NCBI GenBank assembly: GCA_026770575.1
Contig: MU657169.1
Coordinates: 818,593-861,894 of the forward strand
DNA length: 43,302 nucleotides
Direction of reading: 5' to 3'
From: Pelagophyceae sp. CCMP2097
Taxonomy: Eukaryota; Sar; Pelagophyceae
Positions within the stretch are counted from its first letter, which is position 1, and every line of letters starts with the position of its first letter. This document shows positions 1 to 10,900 of the stretch, one piece after another. The translations under genes and the position numbers were made by a program. The notes below the pieces were generated by a model that saw nothing but the letters and a program-made list of their open reading frames with translations, did no database searches and was not told the origin of the DNA.

Positions 1-1
1 A

Positions 2-275
2 TGCGATTGCTCAAATTGGGAGTTGAGGTCGAGCAGGAGCCTCATTGGAATCATCATAGAAGAAGTTTTTGGTCACAGGTTCGAATCTGGTCGGCCGCAA
101 AAAAACAAAAAAAGAAATAGCTCAATAAGAAATAAAAAAATACAAAATAAAGATAAGGAGGATTTGAAGGTTCAGCGATTAGTTAAATAATTTTAACTAT
201 TTACGTGGGCATTGCAATGGGATTTGGCTGTATCCTTCGGGTCCTCCGTGTGCCTCCGGCGCGCTCTTGTAATAG
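2..275 (+). repeat. tRNA-like dispersed repeat, copy 1
   Basis: This segment is closely matched by 13951-14166. The first ~100 bases look tRNA-derived: a polymerase III B-box-like GGTTCGAATC lies at 78-87 and the block ends CGGCCGCA, which partly pairs with the TGCG at its start. An A-rich stretch of about 73 bases (about 105-177) follows, absent from copy 2, and then a shared tail of about 100 bases. A tRNA-headed SINE family is the likeliest reading, but no perfect cloverleaf is seen. Confidence 0.5.
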
Positions 276-1407
276 TACTAGTATCAGGATAGCCTAGTAA
301 CCCGCGGCATGGAACCGCACGATGGAGCCTGAATAATATTGCGACTCAGAGTCGGACCTTTGCGGGTATCGCCGGACTTGTAGCCTTTGCGGGCCCTCGA
401 GGGGATCATGACTCCACTCGACATCCCTGGACGAGGCGGGCGCGCCGGCGCGCGCCGCGAAGCCGCCGGCACGCGCCGCGAGACTGCCGTGAGGCTGCTG
501 CGAACCAAGAGGCCCGCCGCGCACACACACCCACACCCAAGGGGGCCCTGATCGATTTCCCTGCGACGCACCGGTACGAGTAGCAACCGCCTCGGGCCGA
601 GTGACCCGCGCCGTCTTCTTCTTCGGCGGGTCGATCGGTGAGGTGCCTTCTCCGATTCGTGATGAGATTCGAACGTGTTTCAAGTCCTTATTAAGCCATT
701 CCTGGCGAGCGCTTCGCCGTCGCCGACTCTTTGGTCGAAGCCGGAAGGCGAGCTCAAGGAGCCGCAGTTCGAAGCGTCTCCGATCCGACAACACGCGCCC
801 GCGGCCACTCATGCCCCCCGTGCGCATCCAAGCCAGCGTCGCCCACGCATTTTGAGGGGAGCGCTCTCGTAATGAAAGGATCGGGTTCCGCGCCCCGTCG
901 CCATCGGCCGCCGCGAGGTTGCCGACACCACGACGGCGGGGCTTTTATGCGGCCCCCGAATGGAGAGCGCGAGATGGAACCAAACCGGCTGCAGGGCCTA
1001 ATCATCCTGCGGCTGGATCTAAGGTCGAAGCTGTACGGCATCAAATTCACTCTTGATACCCGTGCTGACGATCCAGAAATAGGCATCGAGCGCGCGCCGA
1101 GCGGGGCCGACGAGGACCGGCGCGCATCCGCTTGCATTAAAGTCGTCGACGCGCGGCCGGTGGCGCGCCCGCGGGATCCTTTCCGGGCACGGGCGCGCTC
1201 CTCCGTCCAGCGCTGCGACGCCCGCCTCGCGGCGCAGCTCCGTTTCAACCGATGTTTAACAAAGATAAAACAAGTGCTACTCCAGCTTGGCCCGGGTAAA
1301 GTGTGGATTCGAGTTGCCGACGGAAGCCGCCGATGAGGAACGAGGAATTTTATTCATATACCGGCAAAGGCCGATGAACGCGGGGCGTGCTTGGGGGTCT
1401 CGCCATG
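276..1407. other. Region with no recognisable gene (3' flank of SMG1)
   Basis: Open frames exist on both strands here, but they look like by-products of high GC content: their translations are arginine- and proline-rich and match no family I recognise. The segment lies directly downstream of the SMG1 stop codon, so part of it should be that gene's 3' UTR and terminator. I saw no tRNA or repeat beyond copy 1 of the tRNA-like element. Confidence 0.4.
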
Positions 1408-1905
1408 CTAGACCCAGGGCGCCCATCCTTCGTACATTTGGCACAGCGTGTCGGGATCCTACGTTCGGCGCGTACGTTCCGCCGACGTTTCCGCGCCGCA
1501 AGGACGACGGGCGATAATCTGAATGCGCGCGGTCGGACGCCGGGCGTGGGTGTACAGTCGCAGTGTGTATGAGCGCGTCGAGGTGCGCGTCGACGCCGAG
1601 GCCGCGGTCGCCGCCGTCGAGCTTCATCCAGACTGCGTGAAAGGCGAGCGCCGGCGCACTTTCGCCCTCTGGCGGCGGCGGCGACGGCCCGCTCGGAGGC
1701 AGCAGCGCGGGCGCCCGCGGGGTCTCGTCGTCGGACGAGGCGCCACCGTCGTCGCCGTCGTCGTCGGCGGCGAACGCTTCCGCGACAAGGGGCGCGTCGT
1801 CGCTCATGGCGCGCCGTGCGCCGCGCGCCGCCGCCGCCTGGAGCCGCGCGGCGAGGCGCTGAGCGTAGCGCGGCGCGGCCGCGGCGTCGTCGCCGCAGCG
1901 CCGCA

Positions 1906-1938
<33 letters not shown>

Positions 1939-4900
1939 CGGCGAGCGCCTCGAGCGCGTCGCGCGCGCCGCCGAGCGCGTCCTTGGCGCCGTCGCGCTGG
2001 ACGAAGCGCTGGACGCCGTCGCCGCAGAAGGCGAAGCGCAGCGCCGCGTCGAGGCGGTCCACGCCGTCGACGCGCCGCTCAACGCGCCGCGCGTCCGCCG
2101 CCGATTCCGCGTCCACGGCCGCCGCGCACGACGCCACGTCCGCGCAGCACGCGCGCATCTCGCGCCACACGGCGAAGACGGGCGGCGCGTGCGCCTGCGC
2201 CTTTTGCGCTTTTTTGCTGCCGGGCGCCTGCGGATACGCCTCCGGCGGCAGCGCCTCGGACGAGACGAGGCGGTCGCGCATCTTCTTCGTCTGCCGCGCG
2301 AGGAGCGACAGCGAGTTGAGCGCCTGCTCGCGCCGCGACGCAGAAGACTCGGCCGCCGACACCGTCTCGCTCGACGCCGCGGCCACGGCAGTCAGCACGC
2401 CGTGCGCCTCGGCCGCCGCCGCCTCGGCCGAGCACGCGGCGTCGAACCTGCGAAGTGCCGCCGTCGAGCGCACTGGCCGCCAACGAGGCGATTCTTCGCA
2501 ACCGTCGCGGGGAGACGGAGGGTGCCTCCCTCTTTCGGGGAGGGCACCGACGACACACACCCCTTGCAGGTCCCTCGGAGGAGAACGCTGTGCCCCTCGG
2601 AGGCAAACGCCGCGCGTTCCAGACGCGGCCGCGGACTCTGCTGCCACCGACGGCCCCTGCGGCGTCGTGGAGAACCACTCGACGACGCCGAGGCAAACGC
2701 GCTCGACTTCTTCGAGCCACCCTAGACGTCGCGTCGCCGGACCGCCAAAGGCTTGCAGAGCAACGAAGACGCACCGTCGACCGTCGTCACGGCGTCGACG
2801 ATGGCGTCGACGCGCGAAAAGACCAGCGAGTCGTGCTGGTGCTGGTGCTGCGCGACGACGACCGACGGCGCCGCCGATGCGGCGGCGTCGCGGACCTGGT
2901 TGCGCGCGGCCGTCGCGCGGTCGAGCGCGTAGCGGACCCTGCAGCGCAAAGTCTGCGCGTCTTCGAGCGCGGCCCTAGCGCGCCGCGCGAGCGGCTGCTG
3001 CACGTCGCCGACCTCTGCGCGGCAGGCATCGACGCATGCGCGGACGTCGGCGCCCTGCTGCGCCAGGGCGCGGCCGTCGGAAACGCCGAGCTGCTCCGCC
3101 GCCGCGACGACGTCGACGCAGCGCTTCGCCGCGTCGCGGCCGCAGGCCAGCGCCGCCGCCGCCGTCCGGCGCCGCAGCGCCGCCGCCCAGGCGCCGCGCC
3201 GCGCCGCGGAACCCGCGTCGGCGAAGAGCGCGCCGAGGCGAGCCGCCGCCGCGATGGCCACGCAGCCGCGCGCCAGCTCGGCCGCCGCGGGCCGCCCGCC
3301 GCCCCGCGGAGACAGCACGTCGACGGCGCGCTCCAGGACGCCGCAGACGTTGCCGCAGGCCGCCGCAAACGCAGCCGCCAGCAGCGCCTCGGCCGCGTCG
3401 GCGCCGTCCGTCGCCGAGACGGCGGCCACAGCCGCGCGGAACAGCCGCTGCCGCAGCCCGTCGATGAATCCCTCGGCGCCCGCGCCGTCCACACTCTGCG
3501 CAACCATCGACGCGCCGTCGCCGTACGGCGCGTCGCCGCGCACGAGCGGCGCCGCCCCGCGCCCCGCCAAAGCGAACAGGTGCTCCTCGACGGGCGCGAG
3601 GAAGAGCGCGACGACTGCGCCGACGGCTGCCTCGGTAGAGTCGCGCTGCGGCGCCGCCCCTTGCCACGGGCGCTCCGCGGGGCCCTGTTCGTCGCCGAAG
3701 ACGCGCGCGACGACGAGCCGCGCCGCGTCACGACCGAGATGGAGGCAAGCGTCGGCGCACGCCGCCGCGTGCGCGAGCTGTGCCTTGTACGCCGCCAGCA
3801 CCGCGTCGCCCCGCGGCGCGCAGACGGCCTCGAACTCGTCGGCAAAGGCCTCGAGTGCTCGTGTGCGGTGCCGCAGCGAAATCGCGTGCGCGAGCGCCGC
3901 AGCCACGGACCGCCGCGCTGCGGGCGCCGCGGGCGCGTCGACGGCGTCGACCGCGTCGTCGAAGAACGCGGCGTCAGCGGCGTCGGCGTCGGCCAGCGCC
4001 GCAAACGAAACGGCGACGTCGTGCAGCGCGCTCGAGCCGCTACCCGTCGCCGCCGCCATCGCCGCCGTCGTCATGCCCAGCGCCGCCGCCACGACGGCGC
4101 CGACGCCGGCGCGCGCGCCGTCGTCGTCGGGCGGCCTCGTCATCCCCGGCGGCGGCGGCGGCGCGCTTTCGGCGGCGTCGAGCCGCTCGACGGCGTGCAG
4201 CGCGTCGGCAAACGCCGCCAGCAGCGCGGCGGGCGCGGTGGCGTGCGCGCGGAGTACGCGCCGCGCCGCGCCGCGCGCGGCGTTGAGCGTCGCCTGCGCG
4301 CGCTGCGCCGCGTCCGCGTCGACGGCCCCCAACAGCCGCAAGCGCCGCTGCGCCAGCCGCAAGCGGCGGAACGGCCGCGCGCCGCAGCGCAGCGCCTCGA
4401 ACGCCACCTCGACGGCGTCGACGGCCGTCGTCAAAGGCGCGGATTCGAAGTGGAGGCGGAGGCGCGGCGCGCACGCCTCGAGCGCGGCCACCGTCCGCTG
4501 AAGCGACGCGCCGACGTCGTCGACGAGAAGGCGGAGCTGCGCCACGCCGCCGGGCGGGATGCAGAGCGCCGCCAGCGCGTCGGCCGCCGCAGCGCAGTCC
4601 TCGTCGAGCGCGTGGAAGAACGCTGCGTCGCGGACGACCGGCGCCGCCGCCGCCGCGATGCGCCGCACCGTCTCGGACCGCGGCACGGACCACGCCGACG
4701 GCGGTGCCGCCGCCGCCGCGGCGTCGCCGCCGAAGAACGGGTGCGACGACGAGAAGAGCGAGCCCGCAGGCGAAAACGGCGAAAACGGCGCCGTCTGCGG
4801 CGCGCTCGGCGGCGCCGCCAGCGACCAAACCGGCGCGCTCTGCACGGCGGTGCGGGCTTGGTGCGCCGCCTCGCGCAGCGCGCCGCCGTCGGCGAGCGCG

Positions 4901-7900
4901 CGGCGGAGGCGCGCGACGTCGGCAAACGCGTCGCCCGGGTGCAGCGCGTGCGGCGCGCCCCAGGGCGATGGCGCCGCGGGCGGCGACGCGCCGACGGATG
5001 CACCGTACGAAGGGCGCGGCGGCGCGTCGCCGAGCAGCGCCGCGCAGCGGCCGCGCAGCTCCGCGAGCCACGCGCCGTCGTAGAGGCGGTCTGCGGCGAG
5101 GGAGCGCAGCCGCTGCCGCGTCGCGGCGGCCCCGGCGAGGCGCGCCGCCTCGCCCGCGAGCGCCGCGCGCCGGCTGCGCGCGGCGTCGAGCGCGACGGCG
5201 GCCGCGGTCGCGTGGTGGCCGTCGGCGGCGGCGGCGCGCCGCAGCTCGGTCGCGTCCACGGCGCGCAACGCGGCGACGGCGGCCGCGGCGTCGCAGACGG
5301 CCCCCCGCAGCGCGAGCGCGTCGCCGACGATTGCGGCGCGCGCGGCGGCGCGTGCGGCCCAGTCGCCACGGCACTGGCGCGCGCGGCAGCAGGCGAGCGC
5401 GAGCGCGGCGGACCGCTCGCCGTCGCGCGCGCGGCCCTTCGACGGCGCGCCGTCGGCGCGCTGCTGCTTGGGATGGCCCAGCGTGGCGCGCCACTGCACG
5501 CGTGCGTCGCGGCAGCACAGCTCCAGCAGCGCCAGCAGCGGCGACGGCCGCGGCGGGCCCGGCGCGGCGGCGCCGCCGCCCCCCGGCGCGTCAGCGGCAC
5601 GGCGGCGCAGCGCCTCGAGCGTCCACCGCGCAGACTCGCGGAACTCGGCCGCGTCGGTGCGTGCCGGCCCGAGCGCGTTGGCGACGCACTGCGTGAGGCG
5701 AAACGGCACCAGCTCGGGGACGCGCAGCCGCGCGCCGCCGTCGAAGCAGACGCCCCAGTCGACGTCGACGAGGACGCAGCGCCGCGCCTCGAAGAGCACG
5801 TTCTCGAGGTGCCGGTCGCCGAGCCCGAGCGCGTACGCGGCGACGCACGACGCGCCGAGCGATTCTGCGTAGGCGCGGCGCCGCACGATCCAGTCCGCCG
5901 CGTCAGCGGCGAGGCGCGACACTTCGTCGGCGATGATACTCGCCGGTGCGTCGGCGGTGAGCGCGTCGAACGCGCCGCGGAGGCCCCACCGCCCGCGCGG
6001 CAGGCTGACGTCGACGCCGCGCCGCCGCAGCTCGTCGTGGAAGGCGCGCGGCAGCGCGTCATGGCCCGCCTCGGCGGCGCCGAGGCCGCCGACCGCCACC
6101 GCGCCGCCGGGCCCACCCGTCGAGATGATGCTCACGCCCGCCGCGCCGCCCGCGGCGCCGCCCAGCCGCTGCTTCCGCTGCCGCTCCGCGATGGACTGCG
6201 TGAACGCGTCGGAGGCGCGCCGCCGCCGCCAGATGTCGTAGAGCGGCCGCGTCGCAGCGACCCACTCGATGAGGCCCGCCGTGCGGCCCAGCGGCAGCAC
6301 CGCGTACGTCGCCACCGCCGCCGCGCGCTGGGCGCCCCGGCGCGCCGCGGCCATGCGGTTCACGACGGCGAGCATCTGCATGACGCGCTCGTCCATGTGC
6401 ACGTCCTCGGCGCCCTTGAGCAAAAACGCGCGCCGTTTGCCGTCGTCGCATACAAACGCCAGCTTCTTCGGTCGCGTCTTCGATGACAGCGCGACGACGG
6501 TCGCGTCGAGGCGGGCGACGCGCACGAAGGCCGCCGCGCCGCCCGGCTGCAGCGCCGCGCACGTATCGCGCGACACGGGCAGCACCACGGCGTCCGCCGA
6601 CGGCGAATCGCCCCGCGGCGCCGACAGCGCCGGCGCGACGTCGTCCGCCGCGAACGACGTCGCGCACGTCGCCGCCTTCAGCCGGTCCACCCACTCGACG
6701 GCCGCTGCAAACGCCGCCGCGTCGGCCGAAAAGACGTCGTCGTCGTCGTCGGGCCCCTTCTGGCCCGTGTCAGAGGGCAGCAGTGCGCGCAGCGCCTCGA
6801 GGGCACCCTCGATGAGCGGCCGCGTCCGCGCCTCAAAGGCGCGCTCGTAGGCCGATGGCGCCTCGGCGTCGTCGTCATCGTCGTCGTCGTCCCTGCCACC
6901 CACGGCGCGCGCCTCGCGGCCCTGGCCGATGATGACGAGCTCGCGCGCGGCGCGTTCGACGACGGCGAGGCAGGGCGTCACGACCGCGCGGCGCTTGAGG
7001 TGCGCGAGCGAGTCGGCGATCGGCCCGAGCGAGCCGCGCGCCGCGCGCAGCGCCTCGAGCTCGCGGTGCAGGAGCGCCCGCGCCTCGCCAAGGCGCGCCA
7101 CGACGGGCCGCTCCAGCGCCGCGCGCCACGCGTCGTCGGGCAGCTTCGCCACCTGCGCGAGCTCGGCGACGGTCAGCTCCGCGCCGCGCAACAGCGCCCG
7201 CGTCCCCTCGCCCGACAGCGCGAGCTCACAGCGCAGCGTCCGTGCCGCCACCGCCGCGCGCGCCCACGCCGACGGCGCCGCCGAGCCCCGCCGGCCCGCC
7301 GCATCCGAGGCCGGCCGCGCCTCGAGCCGCGCCTCGCGGCAGGCCACGACGACGGCGTGGACCGACGACCGCGGCTCCGAGAGCGCCACGCGCCGCGCGA
7401 GGCGGAACCACGCGAAGCGGTCCAGCGTCGCGTCCGTGCGGTCCGAGAGGTCCGCGTCCCGCGCGGCGTCGAGGCAAAAGCACTCGGCCACGAGCTGCGG
7501 CCACGCGAAGCGCCAGCACGCCGCCGGCGTCTCGTCGGCCAGCGCCGCGATCGCCGCCGCGAGTGCTTCGCCGCCGGCCGCGGCGCCAGCGTCGAAGCGG
7601 ACGACGGCCCCACACGCGAGAACAGCCAGGTGCTCCACGTCCTCGCAGCCGCCGAGCTTCAAAGCAGCCGCCAAAGCGCGCGCGCCCGTCACGCTCCACG
7701 CGGCGTCGGCGTCGGTGTCTGCGCCGGCGCCGTGGGCCGCGGCGTCGAGGCGGAGCGACTCGCAAAACGTGCCGAGGCGGGACCACGCGCGGGCGTCGGC
7801 GGCGCAGAGCACCGATGCGTAGCGCAGCGCCGCCACGCCCACGTCGGCCGCGCCGCGCGCCGCGCCGCTGCCGGAGGGTGCTTCGCCGTCCGCGCAGCCG

Positions 7901-10900
7901 AGGAGCGCGGCAACGCCGTCCACCGCGGCGAAGAGGCTTTGCGCGACGGGCGCGACGGTGCCGTCGCCGGTGCGCCGCGGGTGCGCCACGAGCGCGTCGC
8001 CGGCGACGAGCAGCGCGTCGCGCAGCAGCGCACCGAAGAAGGCGCACCGCGCCGCGGGCCCGCCGTCGCCGTCGCCGAAGAAGCAGCCGTCGACCGTGGG
8101 CGGCCCGGCCCGGATGCCCGCCACGAGCGCGGCGCGGAGCGGCAGCGCCTCGCCGGCGGCCGCGCCCCGCAGCGCCTCGAGTGCCGCGCGCACGGCGCCG
8201 CCCGCGTGCTCGGCGTCGCCCGTGGCACGCGCGCGCTCGAGGTCGCACAGCACGCCAGCGCCGCCGGCGAAGCGCCAGGCCGCGTCGGTCGGCGCCTCGG
8301 CGAGCCACGCACGTCGCGTGCCGTCGACGGCGGCGAGCGCCGCCTCGAGCGCCGCGCCACCGCCGCCGCGCGCGGCCGCCGCAGCCGTGGCCAGCTCGAG
8401 CTCGGCGACAGCGGCGGTGCCGTGCGCGTCGCCGCGCCGCCGTGCCGCGCGCGCGACGGCCAGGATCGGCTGCGCGAAGCCGGCGTCGGCCGCGGCGCGG
8501 ATCCGGAGCACGACGCCGCAGAATCCGGCGCGGCCCGGTTGCCACGCAGCCGCGCGCTCCACGGCCACGTGCCGCGCCACGGCGGCGGCGGCGGCGTGCG
8601 CGCACGCGCCGTACGCCGCCGCATCCACCGAGAACGCCGCCGGCCGCAGGGCCAGGCCGCCCAAAGCTGCCAGCTCGTACACTTCGACCGCCTCGAGGAC
8701 CGCGTCGTCCATCTTCGTTTCGGCGCCGCCGCGGGCGTCGCCGTCGCGGGCTCGGTGCAGCGCGGCGCGGTCGGCGCCGCGTGCGCGGTCCAGCGCGGCG
8801 ACGACGCGCTTCAGCGCCGCCTCGGCTGCGAACGGCGCCTCGAGCTCGGGCGCGTCCCACTTGGCCAGCACCGACGCGGCGCCCACGGCCTGCAGCTGCT
8901 CGAGCTCCTCGCGCCGCGCGTACGCTAGCCGCTGCAGCGTGCGGTCCCAGTCCGGTGGCGCCGCGCCGGGCGCGAGCGCGCTCGAGCACCGTGCGCCGAG
9001 GTCGCGCGCCAACGTCTTGGCCGCCGCCGACGGCTTGAATGGGACCATGACCTTGGGCGCTTCGGCGGCCGCGTCGGCGTCGAGGAGCGCGCCGACGCGG
9101 CGCTCGAGGAGCGCCGCCGCCTCCGCGTGGCGGCCCTCGACGACGCTCGACGCTGCGTCGAGCCACCAGTAGTCGTCGCCAGACCCGCGCGCCGCCGCGG
9201 TGGCGCGCGCCCACGCGCGCAGCGACGCGACGCCGCGCGCGTCGCCCAGCGCCACGCGCGCCGCACAGCAAATTGCCAGCGCGTCGTCGAACGAGCCCGC
9301 GCGCGCCGTCGGCGCCGCGCCCGCGCGGTCCAGCGCGGCGCGCTCGGCGTGGAGTGCCGCGTCGGCGTAGGCGCCGCAGCGCAGCGCCGCGAGCGCCGCG
9401 TCGAAGCGCAGGCCGCGGAGCCACTCGTCGCAGACCTAGGGAACGACGCCTTGGGCGTCGTGGGCGACGGCTTTCGCTATGGCATCACCCGCGTGCGACG
9501 GCGACCGATCAGGGTCTTGCCCGGCATGCTTCGAGCCTCTGCTCGACGACGGCGACCGATCAGGGCCTTTCCTCGTCGAGCCTCTGCGTCTCTCGCGACA
9601 GTGCAATCACATCCCGTGACGGTCCGGGATAGCCAGCGTCGAGTCTCCGGGATAGCCAGCGTCGAGTCTCCGGCGCGGCCGCAGACGGCCCGGTTCTGCC
9701 GGAAGAACGCCGACGTCACCCAGGGCGGCCGCGCCGCCGGCGCCGCGCCGTCGTCGCCGTCGTCGTCGGACAGCGCCGGCAGCACGACGACGTCATCGGG
9801 CGTCGACGCCGCCGCCGGCGGCCGCGATGCGACGACGTCGATCTCGCGCTCGAGCGCGTCGACGAGGCTCACGGCGTCCGCGCCGTCGCCGTCGCCGAGT
9901 AGCTCCGCCTGCACCGCCGACAGCGTCTCCACTGCCGACCCGAGCCGCGTGCGGAACCGCGCGCCGACGGCAAACGCCGCCGCGCGCCGCGCTAGGTCGC
10001 CGCGCCGGCCCGCCACCGCAGCCGGCTCGGCGGCCGCCTCGTCCGCGTCGCTCGGCGGCGCCTTTTTGAGCAGCGAGATGACGAATTTCTGGTCCGTTGC
10101 CGCCGCCGATGCAGGCGCCGAGAGCTGCGCAGAGTTCTCCGACCTACGCGGCTGCGTCGCGCCAAAGGCGCCTCGGCGGCACCCCGGCGAGGAGCGGCGG
10201 ACGGCGCCAGAGGGGCTCACTTGAGCTTGAGGAGCGCGGCGGGCTTCCGGAAAAAGACCTCGAGGAGCATCGACGCCGCGCGCTCGCGCGCCGCGTCCTC
10301 CGCGGCCGACGCCCACTCTACAGCGCCGGCGTCGGACGGCCGCGGCGCGGCGTCGACGGCCGCGAGCGCGCAGCGCCGCGACGCCGCGGTGACGAGCGCC
10401 GCAGCCGCCTCGTTGGCCGCCGCCGCCGCCGCGCCGCGCGCCACGTGCCCACGGCCCCGCGTAGCGACGACGTCGCCGCCGCCGAGCGCGTCGGCGGCGC
10501 GCAGCGCCAGCTCCGCGGCGGCGCGGCCGTCGCCCGGCGCCGCTGCCGCGACGCCGCGCGCCAGCGCCGCCGCCGCCCCCGCGCACGTCACCGCCGCGCG
10601 CCGCGACGCCTCGACGTCGGCGTCGCTCGTGCCGCCACCGCCGTCCAGGTCGGCGCCGCCGCCCGGGCTGCCGTCACCCGCCGTGCCGGCGAGTGCGCTG
10701 CGGCTCGCCGCGAGGCGCGCGAGGCCGTGCGCCAGGTCCAAGGGGCAGCCCGCGCCAGCGGCGAAGAGCGCATCGACCGCCGCGCACAGCTGCGCCACCA
10801 GCGCCTCGCCGCCGCAGTCGCCACCGCCGCCCGGCGCCAGCGCGGCCTGCAGCACCGGCGCCTGGAGGCACGCGGCGAGCACCGCCGACGCGCCCTCGCC

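Noticed and set aside
2455..6486. A 1,343-codon plus-strand open frame, and many similar frames at 1-12.5 kb
   Set aside because: These are antisense or out-of-frame readings of the GC-rich SMG1 exons: Arg/Pro/Ala-rich, with no motif, whereas the minus frame shows kinase and FATC motifs and consistent splice phases.
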